64,000 bases of DNA from Paragyromitra xinjiangensis (taxonomy: Eukaryota > Ascomycota > Pezizomycetes > Pezizales > Discinaceae): positions 434,001 through 498,000 of the forward strand of contig JBCAMK010000011.1 of the NCBI GenBank assembly GCA_038503065.1, read 5' to 3'. Of this stretch, positions 50,201 through 61,691 are shown piece after piece. How positions within the stretch are numbered: the stretch's first letter is position 1; the number at the start of each line of letters is the position of its first letter. A program made the translations under genes and the position numbers. Below the pieces are notes generated by a model that saw only the letters and a list, made by a program, of their open reading frames with translations, was not told where the DNA came from and did no database searches.

Positions 50201-51607
50201 GAAGCAACGAGTATCTTGAAATGTGATTTTGAGGTTGCGGTTGAGGCGGCGAGGAGGAATTTTGCGGATAGTATTGGCGCACCTAAGATCCCGAACGTAA
50301 GCTGGGACGATGTCGGTGGTCTCGCGAATGTTAAGAGTGCTGTTATGGAGACGATTCAACTCCCGCTTGAACGGCCGGAGCTTTTCGCGAAGGGGATGAA
50401 GAAGCGTTCTGGTATCCTCTTCTACGGCCCCCCTGGAACTGGAAAAACCCTTCTCGCTAAAGCCATTGCTACCGAGTTCTCACTCAACTTCTTCTCCGTC
50501 AAGGGTCCCGAACTACTCAACATGTACATCGGTGAGTCCGAAGCCAACGTACGCCGTGTATTCCAACGCGCAAGGGACGCTCGACCATGTGTGGTATTCT
50601 TCGACGAACTGGATTCCGTAGCGCCGAAGCGTGGGAACCAGGGTGATAGCGGTGGTGTGATGGACCGTATTGTAAGTCAGCTTCTAGCGGAGCTAGATGG
50701 GATGAGTGAAGGTGCGGAGGGCTCTGGGGGTGTGTTTGTGATTGGGGCGACGAATAGGCCGGATTTACTTGATCCCGCGTTGTTGCGGCCCGGGAGATTC
50801 GATAAGATGTTGTATTTGGGTGTGAGTGATACGCATGATAAACAGTTGACGATTTTGGAGGCGTTGACGAGGAAGTATGGTTTTCTGCCTGTTTTTGGTT
50901 GGGGTTGGATTCTTTATGGCGGCTGCTAATGTCAATGATAGATTTGCACTTCATCCTGATATGTCGCTTCGTGCGATCGCAGAGACACTGCCGTTTACGT
51001 ACACTGGCGCTGATCTGTATGCGTTATGCTCTGATGCGATGCTGAAGGCGATTACACGTCAAGCCGGTCGAGTTGATGAGAAGATCCGGGTATTAAGCGA
51101 GCGGAACGGAGAGCCGATGAGTACGGCGTACTTTTTTGATCATGTTGCGAGTGAGGAAGATACCACTGTTGTTGTTGGCGAAGGAGACTTTGCGGATGCG
51201 AAGGAGGAGTTGGTGGGGAGTGTTAGGTATGTTCTCCCTTGGTTTCGAGATTTGGGAGGGGAGTTAATGGTGGGTATAGTGCGAAGGAACTCGAGCATTA
51301 TCAACGTGTGCGGGAACAGTTTGAGAAAGCGGAAGACGAGGAGAGTAAGAAGAAGGGGAAAGGTAAGGGGAAAGGGAAAGCAATTGAGAGTTCTCCAGAA
51401 CTGGAAATAGTCGATCGGAAAGGTAAAGGTAAAACCCTTATGATCAACCACAAGGATGGGAGTGAAGTGGAGGATGCTGGACTCGGTTCTGGGGTGCCTA
51501 GGTTGCAGTTGGATTTGAGTACGGGGAGCAGTGCGGATGGGGCGTCGAAGTGGGAGGATGTGGCGGAGGGGGATGAGGAGGAACTGTATGGTGATGGGGG
51601 CTCGTGA
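47262..51607 (+). CDS. PEX6: Peroxisomal AAA ATPase peroxin 6
   Basis: Four exons, 47262-47553, 47604-50874, 50942-51226 and 51280-51607 (introns of 50, 67 and 53 bp), give about 1391 residues. Pex6 forms a hexamer with Pex1 that pulls ubiquitinated Pex5 from the peroxisomal membrane, recycling the PTS1 receptor. The N terminus (RKKRKNRSPIVARLVVDE) is typical of fungal Pex6. The D1 ATPase (about residue 755) has a degenerate P-loop, as is common. D2 has GILFYGPPGTGKTLLAKAIA (about 1035), the Pex6-specific KGPELLNMYIGESEANVRRV, Walker B CVVFFDELDSVAPKRGNQGD and the second region of homology GATNRPDLLDPALLRPGRFD. The C terminus is KFALHPDMSLRAIAETLPFT plus a variable Lys/Glu-rich tail. Intron 1 must be removed for the WSVFPVTLLPD segment to join exon 1. 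The middle of exon 2 is C-rich then G-rich. Confidence 0.94.
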
Positions 51608-52165
51608 ATCAAAGAACGGAGGGTTGGTGGGGTGGGTGTGAGGGTAAGGAGGAGGTTGGTGGTGAGGGATTTGGTGGTATATTGGGAGAGTGTTCTCGCG
51701 GATATGGGGGAGCATGGGGATGCGGCATAGCGGACTAGTGATGGTATAGTTATTGGGACTTGGTGCTTGTAATAGAATAATATTGGTTGAGGAAAACGTT
51801 CCCTTACTGCTGACATGGTGTGAAGTGGAAATGATCACCATCGCATGATTCTTCAAGCAGCTATAAATGACGGCGGCAAAGATAGCAAATTTCCACAGAG
51901 CCAGAAATCCCCAACACCAAATCTACCGAACCCTAGCCCAGCTTTAGGCCCCTAGCCGTGTAAAAGCAACGGTGTTCTCCTCGAGACACGTTTTTTACTG
52001 GCTGTGTCGAGCCAATAGTTAGCGATTCATGTTTCAGTTGTTGGCAAAATCCTGCGTGCACGGCCTCGCCTGCCAACTTTAACACCCCCTACTTTAGTTC
52101 GGCCTCCCTTCATACATTCCTCAATTCCAAAGAGGTCACGCAAGAACTTCATACCACGCTTTACC
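51608..52165. other. Intergenic region before the NACHT-ankyrin gene
   Basis: Tandem (head-to-tail) spacer. No identified elements. Confidence 0.45.
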
Positions 52166-55100
52166 ATGGCCGAAATTCTGGGCACGGCCGCGAGCGTTAT
52201 CGCCGTTTTAGAACTCGCAGGGAAGTTGACATTCCTAAGTTATACCTACATCGGCGGGGTGAAGAAAGCACCAGAGAGTATACAAAAGCTTGTGGACGAG
52301 CTACAGTCACTCAGCGATGCTCTCGAAAACTTGCAAACTTGTGCCGATTCGAACCCAGAATCACCGGCGCTGAAAAAGCTCAGCGGGCTAGATGGACGGC
52401 TTCAGCAGTGTACCCGAGATATGGAAGCGCTTCTATTAAAACTGGCCATCAAACCGGGGGGATTCAGGGCAAAAATAGGCAGACTCGCGTGGCCTTTAAA
52501 AGAAAAGGAGGTTATGGAATGTATAATGCAACTCGAACGACACAAAAGTCACTTCATTCTTGTGGTAACGGTTGAACACCTGTAAGTTAACGTCAAATAC
52601 CTCCCAAACCAAACCATGCTAACAGTTATTTAAGGTCTCTAACGAATTCCACCGCCGAGATACAGGAATTAGAGCGAATCGGTAAGAAAAACAAGGGGCT
52701 AAGTTTTTTCACGTCACGTTTCTCAACTGATTTTTTTATCAGCGGCGGATCGCGCGGTGGCGCTAAACTGGTTATTTGCCGACGATTTTAAAGACCGACA
52801 CCCAGACATCAGTTCTAGACGACGGGAGAACACTGGCGACTGGCTTTTCAAGACACCAGAACTTCAAAGCTGGACTGACGACCAGAAAAATTCATTACTA
52901 GTGGGCTATGGCATCCGTATGTAAACCTGAATTTTCCCTAACTCGTATTTGAGTATCAGGATACTGTACATCATTAGTTTCGAGTTAGTGCTAACCGAGG
53001 TCCGCAGCCGGCGCTGGGAAAACATTTTTAAGGTATGTCATCGGCTCTCGGATTTCATTCCTCCACTAACAAAAGCGGTTACTTCTGCAGCTCTACTGTG
53101 ATCGATAAGGTTGAAGCCCGTGCAAAAACGGCAAACTACGGACTAGCCTACGTCTACTTCAACTACAAAGAACAAGACCAACAAACGCCCATCAATGTTC
53201 TCAGAAGCTTATTAAAGCAACTCGCTTATCGAATTCCCCACCTTCCCCAAGAAATCGCAGCCCTTCATGACGAATTCAAGAAAGGAGGGAAAAATCCCAC
53301 TCTCAACGACTTGTGTGTCGCTATTCTCGCGACATCCAAACAATTTTCCCGCGTGTTCTTCATCTTTGATGCCCTGGATGAGTGTAACCCCGAAACGCAA
53401 CGGAAAGCACTATTGCCGCTGTTCCACACCATGACGAAAGGTGGCATCAGTGTTTTCTTAACCAGCCGGCCACACCCGCAAGACATCAAGAATTCCTTCC
53501 AAAACTCGGCACAAATCGAACTCAAAGCAACAACAGAAGATATCAGCAACTACATTGAAGCAAAAATCGATGAGAATCCGGAAGCGAAACGTCTAGTTAG
53601 AGAAGGAAATTGTCGAGATAGGATTATTTCCGGATTGGCTGATTGCGCTAATGGAATGCAAGTTACTTAGTTACACACTACTTTTTGATACCTGCTAACC
53701 GATCCAGGTTCTTACTCGTTCACTTTCACATTAAACACCTCTGTGAACAAACGACTACAAGCCAGATCTTGACAGAGTTGGATAAATTGAAAGAAGCATC
53801 CACCGAAAAGAATCCTCTGGATCCTACCTACGATAGGGCAATGGAAACCCTCCGCGGGCAATCCAAGAATCGCGTAGAGCTAGCACTTCGGACACTCTCG
53901 TGGCTTGTCAAAGCTAGACGCCCTCTCAAGATTAACGAGCTTCAGACTGCCGTATCCATAGAAGCGGGCAGATACAAGCTGGATAAACTGGACCTTCCTA
54001 ATAAAACGACTTTGCTTGATGTCTGCGCCAGTCTGGTCGTGATTGACGAGAACACGAAAATAGTTCGGCTTGCGCATTACACAGTCCAGGAATATCTCCT
54101 GCGAGACGACTACATCACTAAGAATGCGGAGCTTACGCTTGCAACGGCCTGCACAACTTACCTTTCGTTTGATATATTCGCCAATGGTCCCGGCATATCA
54201 GAAGATGAACACAGTTTCACCAGAACCGAGTCTTACCCATTGACCCTATACGCAGTAGGAAACCTCACTCACCACCTCCAAAGCTGCGATGAGGATGCGA
54301 CGAAAGATATGGTTCTACAGTTTTTAAAGCGTCCTGAAAACGGATTCTCCTATCTGGAGGCTCGCAAATATTATCCAACGAATCTGCCTACTTTGCACAT
54401 AGCTTCCATCATAGGGCATGCGGCGGCGACCCAGCTGCTACTCCTCGAGGGAGATGTCAGTCTTGCCGGCCAAGACAAAGATAAATATACAGCACTTCAC
54501 TATGCAGCAAAGGAGGGAAATAAAGCGGTGGCCCAGTTGCTACTCGAGAAGGGTGCTGATATCTCAGCTCTGACCAGAGAGGGGTATACAGCACTCTACC
54601 TTGCGGCACAGAGTGAAGTGGTCCAGCTGCTGCTTGATAAGGGTGCTGATATCTCGGCTTCGAGCAATAACGGAAAGACAGTACTCCACCGTGCAGCAGA
54701 AGGGGGGGATAAAGCGGTGGTCCAGTTGCTGCTCGAGAAGGGTGCTGATGTCTTGGCTTCAGACAAAAACGGAAAGATAGTACTCCACTATGCAGCAGAG
54801 GGGGGAAATGAAGCAGTGGTCCAGCTGCTTCTCGAGAAGGGTGCTGATGTCTCGGCTTCAGACAAAGACGGAGAAACGGCACTCCACTGTGCAGCAAGAT
54901 GGGGGAAGAAAGGTGTGTTCCAGTTGCTGCTTGAGAGGGGTGCTGATGTCTCGGCTTCAGACAAAGACGGAGCGACAGTACTCCACCGTGCAGCAGAAAG
55001 GGGGGATAAAGCGGTGGTCCAGTTGCTGCTCGAGAAGGGTGCTGATGTCTCGGCTTCAGACAAAGACGGAGAAACGGCACTCCACTGTGCAGCAAGATGG

Positions 55101-57487
55101 GGGAAGAAAGATGTGTTCCAGTTGCTGCTTGAGAGGGGTGCTGATATCTCGGCTTCAGGCAAAGACGGAGCGACAGTACTCCACCGTGCAGCAGAAAGGG
55201 GGGATAAAGCGGTGGTCCAGTTGCTGCTCGAGAAGGGTGCTGATGTCTCGGCTTCAGACAAAGACGGAGAAACGGCACTCCACTGTGCAGCAAGATGGGG
55301 GAAGAAAAATGTGTTCCAGTTGCTGCTTGAGAGGGGTGCTGATATCTCGGCTTCAGGCAAAGACGGAAAGACAGTACTCCACCGTGCAGCAGAAGGGGGG
55401 GATAAAGCGGTGGTCCAGTTGCTGCTCGAGAAGGGTGCTGATGTCTTGGCTTCAGACAAAAACGGAAAGATAGTACTCCACTATGCAGCAGAGGGGGGAA
55501 ATGAAGCAGTGGTCCAGCTGCTTCTCGAGAAGGGTGCTGATGTCTCGGCTTCAGACAAAGACGGAGAAACGGCACTCCACTGTGCAGCAAGATGGGGGAA
55601 GAAAGATGTGTTCCAGTTGCTGCTTGAGAGGGGTGCTGATATCTCGGCTTCGGGCAAAGGCGGAATGACAGTACTCCACCGTGCAGCAGAAGGGGGGGAT
55701 GAAGCGGTGGTCCAGCTACTACTTGAGAAGGGTGTTGATGTCTCGGCTTCAGACAAAGACGGAAAGACGGCACTCCACTTTGCGGCATCCTGCTCTACGA
55801 TATCCCGCTTTGCGATATTCGATTCCACAGCACAGCAGAAAGAGGAAGTGGCCCAGCTACTGCTTGATACGAGTGCTAACATCTCGGCTTCGGACAAATA
55901 CGGAATGACAACACTCCACTTTGCGGCAATGGAGAGACCAACGGAGATGATCCAGCTGTTGCTTGAGAAAGGTGCTGATGTCTCGGCTTCGGACAAAGCC
56001 GGAAACACGGCACTCCACTTTGCGGCATCGATGGGATTAGCGGAGGTGATCCAGCTGTTGCTTGAGAAGGGTGCTGATATCTCGGCTTCAGACAAAGACG
56101 GAAAGACGGCACTCCACTTTGCGGCATCCCGCTTTATGATGCCCCGCTTTGCGATATTCCACTCCACGGCACAGCAGAAAGAGGAAGCGGCCCAGCTACT
56201 GCTTGATAAGGGTGCTAACATCTCGGCTTCGGACAAATACGGAATGACAGCACTCCACTTTGCGGCAATGGAGAGATCAACGGAGGTGATCCAGCTGTTG
56301 CTTGAGAAGGGTGCTGATGTCTCGGCTCTGGGAGAAGACGGAATGACAGCACTCCACTTTGCGGCATCGATGGGATTAGCGGAGGTGATCCAGCTGTTGC
56401 TTGAGAAGGGTGCTGATGTCTCGGCTTCGAGCGAAAACGGAAACACGGCACTCCATCTTGCGGCAAAATGGGGAAATGTGGATGTGGTCCAGCTGCTGCT
56501 CGAGAAGGGTGCTGATGTCTCGGCTTCGGGCGAAGACGGAAAGACGGCACTCCACTTTGCGGCGTTGAATGGGTCGACGGGGGTGGTCCAGCTGTTGCTT
56601 GAGAAGGGTGCTGATGTCTCAGCTTCGGGTGAAGGCGGAAAGACGGCACTCCATCTTGCGGCAAAATGGGGAAAGATGGATGTGGTCCAGCTGCTGCTCG
56701 AGAAGGGTGCTGATATCTCGGCTGCGGACAAAAGTGGAATGACGGTACTCCATTTTGCGGCAAGTCACTGGGCGGCAAGTCACTGGACAGAAAGGGAGAA
56801 ATCTGATCACCTAGAGTGCGCGATAGGCGATAGTATCCCATTTTTGGATGCAGACAGAGAGACAAAGTTCCATCTTATGGCAAAAAATGGAAAGCGGGAA
56901 GTAGTCCAGTTGCTACTTGGACGAGGGGCCGACATCACAATCCTAGACAATTCCGGGAAAACGGCACTTGACCTAGCAGCAGCTGACGGATACGAAAACA
57001 TAGTGGAGTTGCTAGCCGCGGCTGCGGCTAACTCGAAAACGGCGACGCATGAGTTAGAAGGAATTGCCGAAGATAAAAACCCGAATACCGATTCGGACCC
57101 GGCAGGCATACCGCCCGAGTTGGAAGGAATTGTCGGAGGTAAAAGCCTGAGCAGCGATCCGGATTCGACAGGTACACTCTCCGAGTTGGGAGAAACTGTT
57201 GAAGATAAAAACCCGAGTATCAACCCGGATATGATAGGTATACTCTCCCGTATTCAAGCACCTTCGGTATCTATTGCCGTGTTACGTAGTTAACATTCAT
57301 GATAGGTTGTGCGAGCCCTGCCAACGATCCAGAATCTCCTCCGGAACCAGAAATTGCTATCGATACTATTGTCGCAAAACATCCTCGTAAACATGGAACG
57401 TACAATTATTTCTATTTCGCCATTTGCGTCCTTTTGTGTGGAATTTTTATTCATTTGTCAAGATTCTATTGGGGGAAGGTAAATTAG
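52166..57487 (+). CDS. HeLo-like-NACHT-ankyrin protein (fungal NLR-type STAND ATPase)
   Basis: Seven exons are inferred: 52166-52581, 52635-52681, 52743-52916, 53008-53032, 53091-53657, 53708-57237 and 57306-57487, about 1646 residues. If the last intron is retained, the protein ends at 57293 (about 1604 residues). Fungal NLR-like proteins sense non-self or damage and can trigger regulated cell death. Residues 1-140 match the fungal STAND N-terminal (HeLo-like) domain (AEILGTAASVIAVLELAGKL). The NACHT has Walker A GIPGAGKT (about 212-219), on a 25-nt microexon, and Walker B VFFIFDALDEC (about 309). A winged-helix part follows (LAHYTVQEYL). About 26 ankyrin repeats span residues 640-1510. The spliced C terminus adds a Pro/Glu linker and one membrane span (YFYFAICVLLCGIFIHLSRF). 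The fifth intron has a GC donor. The NACHT core looks active. The ligand is unknown. Confidence 0.88.
54684..55770 (+). repeat. Higher-order ankyrin DNA repeats (99-bp units)
   Basis: Units begin at about 54684, 54981, 55179, 55377 and 55674, spaced 297, 198, 198 and 297 bp. They correspond to ankyrin types A (LHRAAE), B (LHYAAE) and C (LHCAAR) in the order ABC-AC-AC-ABC-A. The first about 250 bp of the two ABC blocks differ by a single base. Confidence 0.9.
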
Positions 57488-58110
57488 TCTACGAAAAATT
57501 ACTCGCTGTCTTCTCTTAGTGAGAAGATACACCTTGACAAGATTATTATTTGGAGTTTCCTATCTCATACTAAATCCTAAGTATCTTCACTTCCGCATGT
57601 TAATTGAGCAAGGTCTCATCGTCAAGTATATTTTATCTTTGTCTTTTCCTATGTATTTCCTATCCGAGTGTAGTTCTGTTCATTTTCATACCAAGGGTTT
57701 TGTTTAGGGGATTTTGCATATTTTCTTTGAGCTACAATAAATTACGCCATCTATAACGCCGAATTAGCGTATTAATTTTGAGCTACAGAGTTGGCGGCCA
57801 AGCTTACCTAGACTTCGGGTCATGAAATCAATTGAAGTTTAACCATCGTACATGCTCTATGTATGGTTCACATCAAGGGCTACATGTACCGCAGATATCT
57901 CCACTCATATCTAATAGCAAAGTGGTAGACCAGGCTTAACAATACTCCTAGGAACGAAGTGGATATGTTCAAAATTAACTTCCGCCAATCAACAGTCAAC
58001 CGATTATTCGCTAACCCCATCAGTACGGTGCAAATAAAGTCTTGGCTCAGCCGCACCTTATTTCCACGCCAAGTCCCCCAGACCTCAACCATGACAACAC
58101 CAACAACACA
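57488..58110. other. Intergenic region before MED20
   Basis: AT-rich in the first half. No gene is supported. Confidence 0.5.
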
Positions 58111-58815
58111 ATGCCAGTAACCGGGTACGTCTCCAAACTCCAAACCCCCTCCTCACCCCTCTTAAACCCACAAACTAACACCCCACCTAGCCTATACTTC
58201 ATCCAAGAAACCACCACCCCACCCGCCATAAGCATCCTCACCGACCGCCTCTCCAAACGGCACCAACCAATCCCCCTCGGAAAATGGAACCTCGAGCACC
58301 GTCTCCTCCGCGAAAACCCTCCTCCAACACCCACAACCCCCTCCTCCCCCGTCTCCCAGAAATCACCCCAACAACAACCCCCTCCCCCACAACACAAGTT
58401 CATGCAATGGCTCGACCTCTCCCACCACCCCTTCATGCTCTTCGTCCTCGCCGATAAACAGATCATCACGAGCGAACGCGAGTTCGAATTCATCGTACGC
58501 TCGAAAATGACCTCAATGTGGACAATCCGGCAGACGCTGCGCGCAACAGGGCTCGGGTTCGAGGTCGACGACTTCCGTGTTCGTGTTGCGGACCTCACGC
58601 AGGGTGATCAGATGAAGGGGGTGATCGTCGAGGTCGAGTATATACCGTGTTCGTATATTGAGCAGGGGGAGGCGATAATCAGGGACTTTGTTGCGGGATT
58701 GCAGCCGCCGGAGGGGAAGTTTATGTTTGCGCCTAGTGAGGGGTATGAGCCGGGGAGGGAGTGGACGGTGTTGGATACTGGAAGGCAGTATTGTGAGGTT
58801 TTGAGGTTTCGGTGA
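58111..58815 (+). CDS. MED20: Mediator complex subunit 20
   Basis: Two exons, 58111-58124 and 58191-58815 (66-bp intron), give about 212 residues. The first exon is only 14 nt and encodes MPVTG. After splicing the N terminus reads MPVTGLYFIQ, the conserved start of fungal Med20 (TRF-like, yeast Srb2). Other family features are LSILTDRL-type helix AISILTDRLSKR, GKWNLEHRLLRE, KFMQWLDLSHHPFMLFVLAD and VDDFRVRVADLTQ with VIVEVEYIP. Med20 sits with Med18 in the Mediator head module and contacts RNA polymerase II and TBP in the nucleus. A Pro/Gln-rich low-complexity insert lies at about residues 50-80. An out-of-frame ATG lies 20 bp upstream at 58091. The coding strand shifts from C-rich to G-rich near the end. 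Confidence 0.88.
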   Translation: MPVTGYVSKLQTPSSPLLNPQTNTPPSLYFIQETTTPPAISILTDRLSKRHQPIPLGKWNLEHRLLRENPPPTPTTPSSPVSQKSPQQQPPPPQHKFMQWLDLSHHPFMLFVLADKQIITSEREFEFIVRSKMTSMWTIRQTLRATGLGFEVDDFRVRVADLTQGDQMKGVIVEVEYIPCSYIEQGEAIIRDFVAGLQPPEGKFMFAPSEGYEPGREWTVLDTGRQYCEVLRFR

Positions 58816-59322
58816 TGGTAGGGTTTGGTGTTGATGGTGTATATAGGTGTTTTGGTTGGTTGGAAAGGAGGCTTTGTTTCAGGCGTTATTATGTTAAGCT
58901 TATCGGTGATATGACATAGTTATGGTATATTGATCCATATCACGTGACGAATCTAGCTAGAAAACCTCACATTCGATATCGAAATCACTAGCTTACTTGC
59001 AATCGTATATATTGAAAAACGAAGTAGCAGTGATATTATACAAACCCACGAGAATGCTCTAGAAAAGTTAAATACGAGCCAAGTACAGAACCCGAAACTT
59101 ACAACATGCCGCGTCATAAACCATCAGACGAACATACAAGTAAACAATTCAAATTACCACCGATCCTATTCCCAAGTTGAAAAACCCCACTAAAAGTTTC
59201 AACCACCCTAGACCCGCCTCCATTCAAATCGACACCACTCCACTCCCCCCACCACCCTATAAAAACAACCCACCTCTTCCACTCTCACCCAACCATCCAA
59301 CCCACCCACAAAATCAGCCACC
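58816..59322. other. Intergenic region
   Basis: Downstream of MED20 and upstream of a small orphan. The last 110 bp are C/A-rich. Confidence 0.5.
59258..59265 (+). promoter_or_regulatory. TATA box candidate
   Basis: TATAAAAA 65 bp before the ATG at 59323, in an otherwise C-rich leader. Confidence 0.5.
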
Positions 59323-59814
59323 ATGACGAAACTTAACCTCACCACCCCCCACCAAATCCCCAAAATACCCGAAACACCCATAATCAAGCCACAAAACCCA
59401 GGTCTATACCCGCAAATCCCACCCCTCACCCTCCCCTCCCCATATCTCACTAACCTACTTACAGACCCCCCTCCCCACCCTCCACTCCGCCACACAGGCC
59501 GCAGTGGCCTCTTCCGTCCACGTCGTTCTGCCTCTGAAGGCGGAACCAGCCAAAATCTCCACTTCGATGAGGTGATTAGAGAATGGCGTACTATCCCGCC
59601 TTGGAAGGTAAGTTGTCAAGAAGCAGTGGTAGAAGACGGCGGTAGAGTGAAGAGACGGGATCAGTTTAAGAGACGGGCGAGGGCGTTTATTGAGAGGTTT
59701 AGATCTGTGGTAATTGGTAGGAAGCGGGAGACGGTGGGTCCTTTGCGGAGGGTGAGGACTTGGCATGGGGAGGGGTTTCGTTCGAAGATGGGGGTTTATG
59801 GTTTTGGGGGTTGA
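59323..59814 (+). CDS. Small Pro- then Arg-rich orphan protein
   Basis: A frame of 163 residues starting at an ATG. Residues 1-60 are Pro/Thr-rich; the rest is basic (KRRDQFKRRARAFIERFR). There is no known domain. A perfect GTAAGT donor sequence sits inside the frame at 59608, but I found no well-placed acceptor, so the gene could have a further exon or a different C terminus. A TATA box and a C-to-G shift like that of neighbouring real genes favour a true gene. Confidence 0.5.
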   Translation: MTKLNLTTPHQIPKIPETPIIKPQNPGLYPQIPPLTLPSPYLTNLLTDPPPHPPLRHTGRSGLFRPRRSASEGGTSQNLHFDEVIREWRTIPPWKVSCQEAVVEDGGRVKRRDQFKRRARAFIERFRSVVIGRKRETVGPLRRVRTWHGEGFRSKMGVYGFGG

Positions 59815-61691
59815 GGGGTTGGGTTAAGGTTGTGGATAGTCTTGTTGCTAGTGGATTTTTGTTGGAGCTGATTCTTAGACTGGTTTTGTTGTTCTGTACA
59901 TGTTTCTTGGGGTTTTGGATAGATGGTTTTTGAAGGATAGCATTTGTGTTAAGAAATAAGGAATGTTATCTCGGCCACCGTATCTCACTAACTGTTATCC
60001 GACGCCAAACGCTATGGCTAAATAGTAATCGCATCATAGATTGTCACTCTGACCGTAAGCCGCTAGCTCGTGAGGTGTAACTGCTTAACTAATCATGCCC
60101 AGAACGGTTTGCAAAACCCATTGCTAAGCCCAACCTACACACCAGGCCGGTAAGTAAAGTATGTCTAAGATTGTAACATAGTCCAGACCCATTAGAAATC
60201 GGCGAGTAGAAATTTGTAACCCTTCCCGAACAGTTGCTAGGTGTTAGTCAAACCGGTATGTAATACCGGTGAACTATTACCGAAATAGACAGGAGCTCCA
60301 TATACGTATACCCGGTAACATGGGCTTGTTGGAAACTCATCGGAAGCTTTACGGGACCAGGCTGTTCTCTTGGGGTAGTTCAATCCAGTCTTCGTGGGGA
60401 ACCAGGTTACACCCCAATCTTATCAGATCGTGCGTGAGTTGGAGTGTGACTCTGACTCAATCTGATAAGATTACTAGACTATCACCTAGAGGGGTTCCCT
60501 CAGACATTGCTAGACGAGGGATAAGGCCACCCATTTATACGATAAGCCCCAGGGATGCCTAAAACAGTGAGTGTTCTCACAGGTGGTCACTCGACATATG
60601 GCAGCCTGGCAGGTTGATGTCATCGATAAGCCTGTAACAACAAGGCAAGAAGCTGAGACTAGTTTTAGAAATGAAGAAGGCTTGATTGGGTACTGTTGAA
60701 GCATTAAGACCACGCGACCTCCCATAGCTTATTGCTGCCAAGACACAAAAGCTCAACATCCGCGATCCTGTCTAACAAGCCCCAATCAACGCGCCAAAAG
60801 CGGACTCTCCTTGCAAAGACAAAGTGCGTTTTTAGAGAAGGAAGCATGATGATCTTTGACACTCAGGGTAAACGGGTGCTACTTCTGTCCATACCCGACG
60901 GCTCATTGGCTGGTGGGGGGGGAGTAAGGCTATCGACGGGCCCCGGAGAGCTGAAGAAGTTCGCGCGTGAGCATAGTACGTGACGTAAGCAAATAGCGCA
61001 ATAGAGTGGGATAAATACGGGTCACTGGGTCACTCATGAGTCGTGAGTGAATGACTGGCTGGGCGGGCGCAGGTGTTCATTGCTTTTATTATTGCTTATC
61101 GACCACGGACGTTTGTCGCTCCATCTCGCTCCATCTCGCTCCACTTCTCGCGCTTCTCGTTCTGCTTTTTTTGCTCCCTGATATAATCACCAGATCCCGG
61201 GCGTCTTTCGACTTTTCTACCTCCCACGTACGAGAACGGGCGCGACGTCGTTTGAGGTGGACTGGAAAGGGAAATTACTTTATCGATAGAGAAGACGTGG
61301 GGATTGCGATTGTGACGACATACATTTTTGTTGGGGTGGTTTCAGAGCTTGGGTTGTCGTGTTCTGCCCCTTTTTTCGGGGCTTGCGGCTTTTAGGGCTT
61401 GGGGGTACCCTGCGACGAAGAGAGAGCAGAAGTGAGAGAGTACGTATGTGGCATCTTGGTCTCCACGTGGAGTGAAGGGGTGAAGCAAGACAAGAGCACG
61501 AAAGGTTATCTACCGATATCTACCAGCGTTCTCTCGACTTTCTTCGCTTGTTGTGCTCAATCCAAGCTGGTTTTTTTTTTTTTGCTCACGGAAGCTCCTA
61601 GGACGAAACATTAGGGATCCCAATCGAGCTTGTCAGAGCTTCGTTTCGCTTACCACGGTCGCGATCAGCGAATAGAATAGCGTAGAACAAG
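59815..61691. other. Gene-free spacer
   Basis: It contains an imperfect inverted pair near 60410-60475 (AATCTTATCAGAT and ATCTGATAAGATT) and a T13 run at 61571. The frames at 60732 and 61051 have no family support. Confidence 0.5.

Noticed and set aside
12150..51607. A peroxisomal gene cluster (lyase, P450, PEX6)
   Set aside because: The genes are spread over 39 kb with unrelated genes between them, so shared physiology does not imply a cluster.
54457..56865. Long open frames antisense to the ankyrin array
   Set aside because: They are mirror frames created by the repetitive sense codons. They have no start context, splicing or domain of their own.
61051..61395. 114-codon frame with a hydrophobic segment
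   Set aside because: Probably the upstream or 5' UTR region of the Ser-rich gene. The hydrophobic segment comes from a repetitive TCTCGCTCCA-type stretch.
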